From JBCCTX01 sp965263105 (GTDB lineage: Bacteria; Bacteroidota; Bacteroidia; J057): a stretch of DNA of 64,000 nucleotides. The stretch spans positions 62,001 to 126,000 of the forward strand of contig CBDHGL010000006.1 of the NCBI GenBank assembly GCA_965263105.1, read 5' to 3'. Made by a program: the position numbers and the translations under genes. This document shows, one piece after another, positions 56,461-64,000 of the stretch (position 1 is the stretch's first letter; the number at the start of each line of letters is the position of its first letter). The notes beneath the pieces are model-generated. The model was not told the DNA's origin. It was given only the letters and a program-made list of their open reading frames with translations, and ran no database searches.

Positions 56461-56497
56461 AGAAAATCTATCCCCAATTGTCGAGGATAGATTTTCT
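56461..56497 (-). terminator. Hairpin between SusD and the FG-GAP gene
   Basis: AGAAAATCTATCC (56461-56473) pairs with GGATAGATTTTCT (56485-56497), 13 bp, 11-base loop. It follows the SusD stop at 56574 on the minus strand by 77 bases and is followed there by a T-rich stretch, so it is a terminator or attenuating hairpin inside the locus. It may lower expression of the downstream FG-GAP gene. Confidence 0.75.
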
Positions 56498-56573
56498 AAA
56501 CTGTTATTTTATGCTTAGAAATTCCTGTTTCTAAAGCCCTCCCCTCTCACCTCTCTCCTAATACGCTAATTCC

Positions 56574-58457
56574 CTACTCTCCGTATCCGGGATTCTGCAC
56601 TAGCAGATCATTTCGGAGGATTTCTCCCCTTAATATGGGCCGGAAATACATTTTGTCATCCCAAGCACGGTTCTCAACCTCTGTGTTATCGACCACTGTA
56701 TAAGAATAGTCATATACGTCTTTATCATGTCGATAGGGTTCATGGGGAGTCGCGCCCGGCTTGAGGGTAGCCCTGATATCAATTACTTGGATACCACTTC
56801 CAAGGGTTTCGGGGGCTATCATCCAGCGTCTGGCATCATAGTATCTATGCTCTTCATAGGAAAGTTCTATTCGACGCTCGTTGATGTATCGTGCAAGTAA
56901 ATCCGGACCGGAATCTGCGATTTCGGGTAGTCCTGCACGGAAACGAATGCGATTTAGCCATGCACGTGCCTCGTCCTCCTCTCCTAGTTGAATACTAGCT
57001 TCTACATAATTCAACACAGCTTCTGTAACCCTAAGGAAAGGCCAGGGAACTGTCTGAGCAGTAGACTGGTTATCGGGAAGTGCTGGATCTGGATCAATGA
57101 ATTTCCTGACATAGTAGTGCGTTCTGGACCCATTCCAGTTCTCGATGGGAGACTCGCGTGTATCGACTCCATTAATGGTACCTCCATTTCCATCGTCATA
57201 GGCTCCTGTCTGAATCTGATTCATAGGATCAATAGCCGCCACATCACCAGGCCTGATCTTCCATTCTGCCCCATCATACATAACGGTTGCATAGAAGCGA
57301 GGGTCGCGGTTGGCGTAAGGATCTGCTGCGTGATCGGGATTGTCCCAGTCAAAGCTGGTACCGTCCATCATTTCGAAATCATCTACGAATTGCTGGATTG
57401 GCGTATTACCTGCCCAGTTACGATAGCCATTAGGTCCATTGTTAATTCCCCAGTTGATTCCTCCTAAAGGCCAGTTATTTTCCCTAGTAAACAAAGAAGT
57501 ATGTGTTCTCTGGAAGAGGAGCTCAGAAGCTGCTGCTGCATCTCCCTGAGAACTCTGTCCTCCCATAGCTATAGAGAGGTAATTAGCTGTTCCCTCTTCT
57601 GGAGATACGGGAGCGGTGAGGTCCAATTTATAGCCAGGAGCTGCATCAATTACAGCCTTTGCTGCTGTTTGGGCAGCGCGCCAGCGAGCTGTGCGATCCC
57701 CTCCTGTATAAGCTACTAAAGCAATATCGGAAAATCCTGCGTGAGCTGAAGATTTGGCCTGAGCTGTCGTAGCATCAAACAAGTCACTGGCTGCATACAC
57801 CAAAACCCGAGCTTTCAGCGCCATTGCGGCCACCATAGAAGCACGACCAGGAGTTTCGGGCTTTCCATCCAATAGTCCGATGGCTTGATCCAGGTCTCCT
57901 ACGATAAAGTTGACCGTTTCCTCAAAGGTATTACGAGCAATCGCATACTCTTCATCAAGTCCATAGGGACGATCAATAATGGGAACTCCTCCATAGAGTC
58001 TCAATAGCTCATGGTAATAATGAGCTCTTAAAAAGAGAGATTCTCCCAAAAGTCTATCCCGTAATTCTGTATCGTTAAATGTAGAGATAGGTAAGTTCTC
58101 TATGGCAATGTTGGATGCTCGTACAGCGCGAAACAATTCGTCCCAGGTCCGTACCACCCGGGTATTTCCGGGGTTAGTGGGAGTTACGGTTGCTTCTGTG
58201 TGAACTTCCAGACCACGACCCGCATGGGTGAACATGGCCTCATCAGTCAAGGAAGAAAGTCCTTCTTCTTCAAAGCCTCCATATCCCAAAAAGGAATATA
58301 CATTAAAGACAAAGGCTTCAGAGAGGGCACCATCTCCCCAGGTAGCATCACTGGAAATCTTATCCAGTGGCTCAGTGTTGAGGAAATCATCATTACAGGA
58401 AAGTAATGATATTCCCATCAGAAAAACGATCAAAAATTTTAAACTATTCAGTTTCAT
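56574..58457 (-). CDS. SusD/RagB-family outer membrane lipoprotein
   Basis: The ATG at 58457 gives a lipoprotein leader KLNSLKFLIVFLMGISLLSC with Cys about residue 20, then NDDFLNTEPLDKISSDATWG, the typical SusD start. The TPR-like core (about residues 60-330) and the late helix region with WLNRIRFRAGLPE, ARYINERRIELSYEEHRYYDARRW are classic SusD. It binds ligand at the cell surface with SusC. ATG is preferred to a TTG at 58484. It is 33 bases downstream of susC and co-transcribed. Substrate not assignable. Confidence 0.97.
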   Translation of the reverse strand: MKLNSLKFLIVFLMGISLLSCNDDFLNTEPLDKISSDATWGDGALSEAFVFNVYSFLGYGGFEEEGLSSLTDEAMFTHAGRGLEVHTEATVTPTNPGNTRVVRTWDELFRAVRASNIAIENLPISTFNDTELRDRLLGESLFLRAHYYHELLRLYGGVPIIDRPYGLDEEYAIARNTFEETVNFIVGDLDQAIGLLDGKPETPGRASMVAAMALKARVLVYAASDLFDATTAQAKSSAHAGFSDIALVAYTGGDRTARWRAAQTAAKAVIDAAPGYKLDLTAPVSPEEGTANYLSIAMGGQSSQGDAAAASELLFQRTHTSLFTRENNWPLGGINWGINNGPNGYRNWAGNTPIQQFVDDFEMMDGTSFDWDNPDHAADPYANRDPRFYATVMYDGAEWKIRPGDVAAIDPMNQIQTGAYDDGNGGTINGVDTRESPIENWNGSRTHYYVRKFIDPDPALPDNQSTAQTVPWPFLRVTEAVLNYVEASIQLGEEDEARAWLNRIRFRAGLPEIADSGPDLLARYINERRIELSYEEHRYYDARRWMIAPETLGSGIQVIDIRATLKPGATPHEPYRHDKDVYDYSYTVVDNTEVENRAWDDKMYFRPILRGEILRNDLLVQNPGYGE

Positions 58458-58490
58458 CGCGATTAGATTTATTCTGTAACTCAATGGGAA

Positions 58491-61400
58491 TTAAAATGTT
58501 AAACTTATTCCAGTATTTAATACCCTAGACTGTGGATAATAGGTACCAGCGCTATTTTCAGCCTCGGGGTCAAAGATGTCTTGGTCTGATATCGTAAACA
58601 GATTTAATGCGTTTACATAAACCCTTAGACCTTGCACTTTTATTATATCCGTCACCGCCGCAGGAAGTCTGTATCCCAATTCGATATTTTTCAAGCGGAT
58701 ATAATCTTTGCTAAAGAGGAAGTAATCATTGTTAGCGAAGGCTCCCCCTGAATAGTAGGTGTCTCCCCTACTAGCAAGTCTTGGATGTACACTACTGGGA
58801 GCATCTATTCTCCATCGATTATCGTGGTTATATTTCAAGTAGTTTCCAATGTCTCCAGATTCTGTACGAATGAACCAGGAGGCACCCGTTGCTCCTTGAA
58901 ACAAGGCAGAAAGGTCAAAGCCTTTGTATTCTACATTCAGGGTTGCACCAAAATTAAAGGTGGGAGTAATGTTTTGTTCCAGTCTCACTTGGTCATCTCC
59001 ATCGATAACTCCATCTCCATTTACATCCTTAAATTTCATGTCTCCAGGAAGTAACTCAGGGGTAACTCCACTATAGTCAATGGTATTGGCCTCGATTTCA
59101 GCCTGGTCTCTGAATACCCCATCATTTTCATATACCAAATAAGCACCAATGGGCTTTCCTTCCTGACGTTGATAATCTGGCGCACCTGGAATTTCATCCA
59201 AGAAGATCACTTCGTTTTTGGCATAGCCAGCGTTAATTGATGCCCGAAATCTCAGATCATTATTAACATTACCGTTATAGGCGACATTAAATTCAAATCC
59301 TTGATTTTTCACTTCACCCGCGTTCACAGGAGGAAGCTTGTCGCTGATCCCTGTAGAGGCAGGAGTAGATCCCTGGAGCTGGATCAGGATTTGGTCGCGA
59401 TTGTTGTTGAAGTATTCCAATACCACATCCACTTTCCCTCCAAATAGTCCTAAGTCCAATCCTACATTGGTGTTTTTGGCACGCTCCCACGTAAAGCTAG
59501 GGTTGGCAAGCAATTGCTCAACGACCGTAGTTACCACCTGCCCGTCAATGGGATACTCATTAAAACCATAGAGATCTAGGTAGGCATATTCCTGGAGATT
59601 GCCGCGGAAGAACACCTGGTCATTCCCCATTTCTCCATAGGAGCCACGAATCTTCATATAATCAATAAAAGGCACGTCGAACCAGCTTTCATTGGAAACA
59701 TTCCATCCAGCCAAGATTCCAGGGAAGAAGCCAAAGCGTTCGTCTTCTGGGAAGATATAAGACCCATCATAGCGCCATACGAACTCAGCCAAGTATTTGT
59801 CTTGGTAGTTGTATTGCAAACGTCCATAATATCCCAAACGAGCTCTTTCAAAGGCACTACCCCCTGTATTCTGTTCCTGAGCCCCTCCAGCAAATATCTG
59901 GTCTACTGCTGGCGAGATGAAGTTTCTCCTAAAGGCGTTGAAGTTACTCCCAGTAAATTCTTCCTTGGTAACCCCTGCTAAGAAGTTTATGGTATGTACA
60001 TCTGCCAAGGTAACATCGTAGTTCAACATCGCTGTGAGGTTGGTGTTCAAGACCTCTCTCGAAGTCTGAGAAAGACGAGGGTCTCTAAAGTTCGATCTTA
60101 CAGCAGGCTCCAACAAGGGAGTTACTCCATCAGATTCAAAAGTTACTCTATCCCAGTAGTATAGCTCCCAAGGAGTCTGCCAACGCTTGATCTGCTCCCG
60201 GCTGTGGTCTACAGCTCCAGATAGGGTCAACTTAAGTCCGTCAATCCATGGATTGGAAATCTCTACAGAACCATTTGCCTGCAGGAAGTCCTCAGGACGT
60301 CTGTCATACCCGGTAGCATTTGTAGTAATCACGTAAGGGTTCTGCCCGTTTTCAATATCTGGGCCGGGTTTTCCATTAGGCCATACTTCAGGCTCTGTGG
60401 GACGACCCCGCATCAGCATACGGAAAATGGCTCCGGCAGACTCTGTGGGGAAGTTCCGATCGTCGCGACGTGCCATCAAGCCCACACGGGTCTTGATATA
60501 TTTATTGACATCTGCATCCAGGTTAATACGTCCACTGTACTGCTTGAAGAAGGTAGCTGATTCGTGGTAATAAGCGTCCTGATCCAAATAGCCCAAAGAT
60601 GCCAGGTATCGAAAGTTTTGACCTCCTCCACTGATCTGGAGATTGTGTCTGTTTTGTGGAGACCAAGTTTTGAATGCATCAGCAAACCAATCGGTATCAG
60701 GATAGCCCCAGGGGTCAGATCCCTCGCCGTGAAGGCGGACAGTTTCTGGGCTAAATTGTGCATTTATGGTTCCCACCCCGTCTGTAGGGGAATCATAGCT
60801 ACCGGTATTTTGAATGCTTTGCCAAGCGGCATCCCATTCGTTAACAGGAATGGATTGATAGATGGGCAACTCGTTCATGATATTGGCATACTCTACTGCA
60901 TTCGACATCTCGGGGACGACGGTGGGTTGAGACCAGCCTAGGTTAAGGTCGTAAGTAACAGTTGGTTTACCAGACTTGCCACGCTTGGTAGTAACGAGAA
61001 TAGCCCCATTAGCCGCACGTGCTCCATAGATCGCAGCAGATGCATCTTTCAAAACAGAAATTGATTCGATATCCTGGGGATTCAGACGGCCGATCCCTCC
61101 ATCTCTATCGGGAATACCATCGATTACTATCAAGGGGCTGCTATTACCCAGGGTATTGGTCCCGCGAATTGTAATGCGGGGATCATCCACTCCAGGTTCT
61201 CCACTGGTATTGATAACCACCAGACCGGGAATACGTCCTGCGAGAGAATTGGATAAGTTAGCTGCGGGAGACTGTACAAGATCTACCCCTTTCACACCAG
61301 CTACGGCCCCTGTTACCGTTTCTTTACGCTGGGTCCCATAGGCTACCACGACGACTTCGTCGAGGGAGTTATTACTTGCAGACATCGTAATGGTAATGTC

Positions 61401-61706
61401 AGATCTGCCTGCAATTCCTACTTTTTGGGTTACAAAACCCAAATAGGAAACTACGAGGGTATCAAGACCCTGACCTACATTAAAGGAAAATTTTCCGTCA
61501 TTATCCGTCAAAGAACCCTCTGTAGTTCCCTGGATAAGAACGGAAGCTCCTATCAAGGGAGCAGATGATTCGTCCAGAACGGTTCCGGACACATTGCGCG
61601 ATTGAGAAAAACCTGTATGAACCAGGGAAATCAATCCCAGGCACAACAGGAGGGTTTTCCCATTTCGCCACAACGAATTAAAAAATTGGTAGTAATAGCT
61701 CTGCAT
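58491..61706 (-). CDS. SusC/RagA-type TonB-dependent outer membrane receptor
   Basis: Features in order: signal peptide (about residues 10-35), CarboxypepD_reg domain (VSGTVLDESSAPLIGASV through VVSYLGFVTQKV, about 38-105), the plug (DEVVVVAYGTQRKETVTGAVAGV, VIDGIPDRDGGIG, SISVLKDASAAIYGARAANGAILVTTKRG), and a large beta barrel to 1071 ending with NTGISLTF, an aromatic C-terminal residue. No N-terminal STN domain is seen, so no direct FecR/sigma coupling. Length is normal. Imports a ligand delivered by SusD. Confidence 0.98.
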   Translation of the reverse strand: MQSYYYQFFNSLWRNGKTLLLCLGLISLVHTGFSQSRNVSGTVLDESSAPLIGASVLIQGTTEGSLTDNDGKFSFNVGQGLDTLVVSYLGFVTQKVGIAGRSDITITMSASNNSLDEVVVVAYGTQRKETVTGAVAGVKGVDLVQSPAANLSNSLAGRIPGLVVINTSGEPGVDDPRITIRGTNTLGNSSPLIVIDGIPDRDGGIGRLNPQDIESISVLKDASAAIYGARAANGAILVTTKRGKSGKPTVTYDLNLGWSQPTVVPEMSNAVEYANIMNELPIYQSIPVNEWDAAWQSIQNTGSYDSPTDGVGTINAQFSPETVRLHGEGSDPWGYPDTDWFADAFKTWSPQNRHNLQISGGGQNFRYLASLGYLDQDAYYHESATFFKQYSGRINLDADVNKYIKTRVGLMARRDDRNFPTESAGAIFRMLMRGRPTEPEVWPNGKPGPDIENGQNPYVITTNATGYDRRPEDFLQANGSVEISNPWIDGLKLTLSGAVDHSREQIKRWQTPWELYYWDRVTFESDGVTPLLEPAVRSNFRDPRLSQTSREVLNTNLTAMLNYDVTLADVHTINFLAGVTKEEFTGSNFNAFRRNFISPAVDQIFAGGAQEQNTGGSAFERARLGYYGRLQYNYQDKYLAEFVWRYDGSYIFPEDERFGFFPGILAGWNVSNESWFDVPFIDYMKIRGSYGEMGNDQVFFRGNLQEYAYLDLYGFNEYPIDGQVVTTVVEQLLANPSFTWERAKNTNVGLDLGLFGGKVDVVLEYFNNNRDQILIQLQGSTPASTGISDKLPPVNAGEVKNQGFEFNVAYNGNVNNDLRFRASINAGYAKNEVIFLDEIPGAPDYQRQEGKPIGAYLVYENDGVFRDQAEIEANTIDYSGVTPELLPGDMKFKDVNGDGVIDGDDQVRLEQNITPTFNFGATLNVEYKGFDLSALFQGATGASWFIRTESGDIGNYLKYNHDNRWRIDAPSSVHPRLASRGDTYYSGGAFANNDYFLFSKDYIRLKNIELGYRLPAAVTDIIKVQGLRVYVNALNLFTISDQDIFDPEAENSAGTYYPQSRVLNTGISLTF

Positions 61707-62161
61707 AAATTGAAAATTAGTTTTTCTAGTAGAGTTGAATAGATTTCACGATATATAAATGGCTAGCAAATGATAGGTTGCCAGAATCATTCAGCGCATA
61801 ATTAGCATGTATGGGGAATCGGAAAAATTGAAGATATCCGAACGAAGGCTCGTCGGCAAGGATACTGCAAGATGAAAATAGCCATCTTGGAAAACTCATT
61901 GTAGTAGTAGTTAGTAAGTTCTTTTCCCTTTATAATCGTCACCAAATATATCAGAAAACTTCTAAAGTGGGAAATATTTTTGAACATTTATTCTACAACT
62001 CATCCTAGATTTTATTTGATGGATGAACAACTAGAAGAGGGTTTTGCTAAAACAGAGAAAAAATAATTAAACACTATACATACCATGTGTACTTTCTTAG
62101 TCTAAATGTTTAACCCCTACAAATCCTAACTTAAACAAGTTAAATACTAAAAGCTTTTTAA
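61707..62161. other. Long AT-rich region upstream of susC
   Basis: No gene was recognised in these 455 bases. A TATATTTG on the minus strand (61950-61943) matches the -7 element but has no TTG at the right distance, so it is not a confident promoter. The region is AT-rich and may contain the susC regulatory sites. No ECF sigma/anti-sigma pair, LuxR or hybrid two-component regulator lies beside it. Confidence 0.4.
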
Positions 62162-63004
62162 TTATTCTCTCTCCTTAGCCCATTTTTTCACATACTTGAG
62201 TAGCAAAGGCAAAGCAGGTTTTACCATACCGCTGTGGCCAAAGCCCTCCAACTCGTGCAAATAGGTATGAGGATGTCCAATTACTTGCATCATGCGCCAC
62301 ATAAAGGCGTTTTCTTCATAGCGCCCGAGTAATTCCAATTCTCTATCCCCCGTAATGAGCACCAAAGGAGGCGCATCTATCCGCGCATGATATTGAGGGG
62401 CATATTCGTCAATAATTGCCTGGGTCCCGGGGATCCCTCGTTCGGCTCGGATGGTAAAATGCGTAATGGTATGCCCACTAAAGGGGATAAGACCGGCAAT
62501 GCTATCTGCCTCAATTCCATGCTTTCCTAACCATTGTTTGTCTAAGCCGACCATGCTTGCTAGGTACCCTCCGGCAGAATGACCAGAGACATACACTTGT
62601 CTAGGGTTTCCTCCATACTCAGAGATGTGCTTGAATACCCAAGCGACAGCCGCAGCAGCATCTTCGATGTAGGCAGGGTGTTCTACTTTGGGATGCAATC
62701 TATAATTCACCGTAGCAATGGCTACCCCTGCATTTTTGAGTCCTTCCGGAATAGATTTGTTCCCCGCCTTTAAGCCCCCTCCATGAAACCAGACGATGGT
62801 AGGGAAGGAAGCGTCTCCTTCTGGATAGTAAAGGTCTAGCTTACATCGTTCTAATAGATAGGAATCTGTTTCTCCAGGCTCATAGTAGGGAATATCTTCC
62901 TTTAGCTCATAAGCCATCGATTGAGCATAGCTCACAGAAAAGGACCCTATTGAAAAAATGAAAAGTCCCAGGAAGAACAGGAAAAAATTATGTCTAGAAA
63001 ACAT
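62162..63004 (-). CDS. Exported alpha/beta-hydrolase, esterase/lipase (HSL-like)
   Basis: A signal peptide covers about residues 1-28. The hydrolase core shows the oxyanion HGGGLKAG (about residues 74-81), the nucleophile GHSAGGYLAS (Ser in G-x-S-x-G), the acid in LITGDRELELLG and the His in GFGHSGM, as in acetyl-esterase and hormone-sensitive-lipase-like families. It is periplasmic or surface-located. It probably removes acyl groups, such as acetyl from sugars. It is not clearly linked to susCD by gene spacing (455 bases). Confidence 0.9.
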   Translation of the reverse strand: MFSRHNFFLFFLGLFIFSIGSFSVSYAQSMAYELKEDIPYYEPGETDSYLLERCKLDLYYPEGDASFPTIVWFHGGGLKAGNKSIPEGLKNAGVAIATVNYRLHPKVEHPAYIEDAAAAVAWVFKHISEYGGNPRQVYVSGHSAGGYLASMVGLDKQWLGKHGIEADSIAGLIPFSGHTITHFTIRAERGIPGTQAIIDEYAPQYHARIDAPPLVLITGDRELELLGRYEENAFMWRMMQVIGHPHTYLHELEGFGHSGMVKPALPLLLKYVKKWAKERE

Positions 63005-63054
63005 GGGATGGAGTTAGCTTTGAAGGTGAGAGGGAATATACAAAATTGGGGGAT

Positions 63055-63639
63055 TTACTTATTATCCTTCCTCCTTAAAGGTTTTACACGAATTCTCTCC
63101 CCTGAATCTCTTATAAGCTGATCTAATCTCCTTTTCCGAGTTTCTTCCTTCTTGGCCTTTAAGACCCAAAAAATTGCTACCCGTTGATAGGATGGAGCTT
63201 GTGTAGTGAACCAGTTCCAGGCTTCTTGGTGCTCCTGAAAAAGGACCTCATAGGAAGCTGGAAAGGATTTAGGGCGATTCTCATAGGAATAGGGCTGTTC
63301 CAAAGGAGGTCTTCTCTCCTCAAATTTTTTTATCCCTGCAGGATGAGCTAACCCTAAGGAGATAATTTCTTCCATCCGGGCTATATTCTTTGTACTCCAG
63401 GTACTCCGAGGCTTCCTGGGTACAAAACGAATCGTATAGCTTATGGCGTCCATTTTTTTCCTTACGGCCTCGGCCCATCCAAAACACAGGGCCTCATCGG
63501 CTGCCTCTCGGTAGGTTATTCCCCTATTTCCTGCACCCTTTTTGAAGATGCCCACCCAACACTCGGTTTTAGTGCTATGGTAATCCAACAGCCATTGGTG
63601 ATATTCAGATTGGGAAGCAAAGAAAATGATGTGTTCCAT
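63055..63639 (-). CDS. YdeI/OmpD-associated family protein
   Basis: The protein matches the YdeI family: FFASQSEYHQWLLDYH, ECWVGIFKKG, YREAADEALCFGWAEAVRKKMD, and RKPRSTWSTKN. YdeI proteins belong to a small family found widely in bacteria with poorly known roles, one linked to resistance to antimicrobial peptides in enterobacteria. The C-terminal basic helix tail (KKEETRKRRLDQL) is usual. It is cytoplasmic in predicted location. It lies 12 bases beyond a strong terminator of the upstream gene, so it must have its own promoter in or before that region. Confidence 0.88.
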   Translation of the reverse strand: MEHIIFFASQSEYHQWLLDYHSTKTECWVGIFKKGAGNRGITYREAADEALCFGWAEAVRKKMDAISYTIRFVPRKPRSTWSTKNIARMEEIISLGLAHPAGIKKFEERRPPLEQPYSYENRPKSFPASYEVLFQEHQEAWNWFTTQAPSYQRVAIFWVLKAKKEETRKRRLDQLIRDSGERIRVKPLRRKDNK

Positions 63640-63650
63640 GAACCCAATAT

Positions 63651-63684
63651 AAAAAAAGAGGAACTCTCGTGATAAGAGTCCCCC
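63651..63684 (-). terminator. Terminator of the right-edge partial gene
   Basis: On the minus strand GGGGGACTCT (63684-63675) pairs with AGAGTTCCTC (63667-63658), two G-U pairs, loop of seven, followed by seven T. It lies 33 bases after the stop of the gene at the right edge and just before the YdeI-like start. Confidence 0.75.
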
Positions 63685-63716
63685 GCGTTATATGATTGTC
63701 AAAATCAAATACAAAA

Positions 63717-64000
63717 TTATCTACACGGCACCTCACGCCACACCAGGGTAACGGGAACCTCTATATTTTCCCGACAAACAGCTCTTACTTCCCTTCTGGG
63801 TTGAACCTGCTGATCCCTATTTCGGTCTAACCATAACAGAAGGGGCCTTCCACATCCGGCTTCTCCTGTAGCTCCTAATTGGTAGCACTTCCCATCTTTC
63901 TCTAGCAAGAGGGGATTGGCGATTCTGCGGGTCCTTCGGGGAAGGCCCGCACGCTCTGTCCTAGCAACGGGAATTCTGGCCACCTGATTCCTATTTGTAA
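63717..64000 (-). CDS. C-terminal part of an unknown protein (partial, right edge)
   Basis: The frame is open from the right edge to the stop at 63717 (95 codons or fewer), and no start can be fixed. The sequence is Arg-rich (GLPRRTRRIANPLLLE, QPRREVRAVCRENIE) with three Cys (KCYQLGATGEAGCG, VCREN), which is consistent with an extracytoplasmic protein with disulfides. No family is recognised. It may be part of a protein that begins outside the window. Confidence 0.5.
   Translation of the reverse strand, partial: TNRNQVARIPVARTERAGLPRRTRRIANPLLLEKDGKCYQLGATGEAGCGRPLLLWLDRNRDQQVQPRREVRAVCRENIEVPVTLVWREVPCR

Overview
The window looks like a piece of a Bacteroidota chromosome, probably a Saprospirales- or Lewinella-like marine or freshwater organism. 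The evidence is a SusC/SusD pair, a type IX secretion (Por) C-terminal sorting domain, CRTAC1/UnbV and FG-GAP (VCBS) surface proteins, a DUF1800-DUF1501 pair, a good TTG-N20-TAnnTTTG promoter, weak ribosome-binding signals, and twin-arginine or lipoprotein leaders on periplasmic enzymes. The family-level placement is inference. No phage, complete insertion sequence or CRISPR array was seen.

Layout. 0-12 kb: the 3' end of an unknown gene, a sugar-phosphate isomerase/epimerase, a ComA-like phosphosulfolactate synthase, an EreA/ChaN-like exported protein, and a two-gene operon of a metallo-beta-lactamase hydrolase and a giant AsmA-like protein built from six repeats of about 176 residues. An SDR and small exported or TPR proteins follow. 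12-19 kb: an SRAP-fold protein lacking the catalytic residues, a frameshifted cyclic-nucleotide-binding/Schlafen-type protein, a large BNR/VPS10-like exported protein, the GTPase Der, and a scar in which the 3' tail of der is copied next to the remains of a PIN-type toxin-antitoxin operon. 19-30 kb: a SulP transporter, TfoX-N protein, haloalkane-dehalogenase-like hydrolase, TsaB with an unknown three-repeat protein, a TM2 protein, and a solute:sodium symporter with NagA. 30-35 kb: a HigBA module whose toxin has lost its core, a front-end fatty acid desaturase, tRNA-Phe, and an 8Fe-type membrane iron-sulfur protein.

35-49 kb: a nucleoside hydrolase lipoprotein, DUF1501 (with H-lectin-like domains and a type IX sorting tail) plus DUF1800, a quinone-reductase-like MDR, a fructosamine kinase, a deleted DUF4143 ATPase, a long secreted esterase broken in its middle third, an orphan antitoxin-like gene, a Gfo/Idh/MocA oxidoreductase and a frameshifted amidotransferase-like gene. 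49-64 kb: a minus-strand locus of SusC, SusD, a large FG-GAP/UnbV protein (frameshifted), a PAP2/vanadium-haloperoxidase-type lipoprotein with a complete active site, and a membrane-anchored CRTAC1 protein. An esterase, a YdeI-like protein and a partial gene close the window.

The genes suggest a heterotroph that takes up polymers or glycosides at the cell surface (SusCD, esterases, NagA with its symporter, isomerases and oxidoreductases). The most interesting items are the SusCD-UnbV-haloperoxidase-CRTAC1 locus, the six-repeat AsmA-like protein and the catalytically dead SRAP protein. The window also holds an unusual number of broken accessory genes. Some carry single-base shifts in short homopolymers, so assembly error has to be excluded before they are called pseudogenes.
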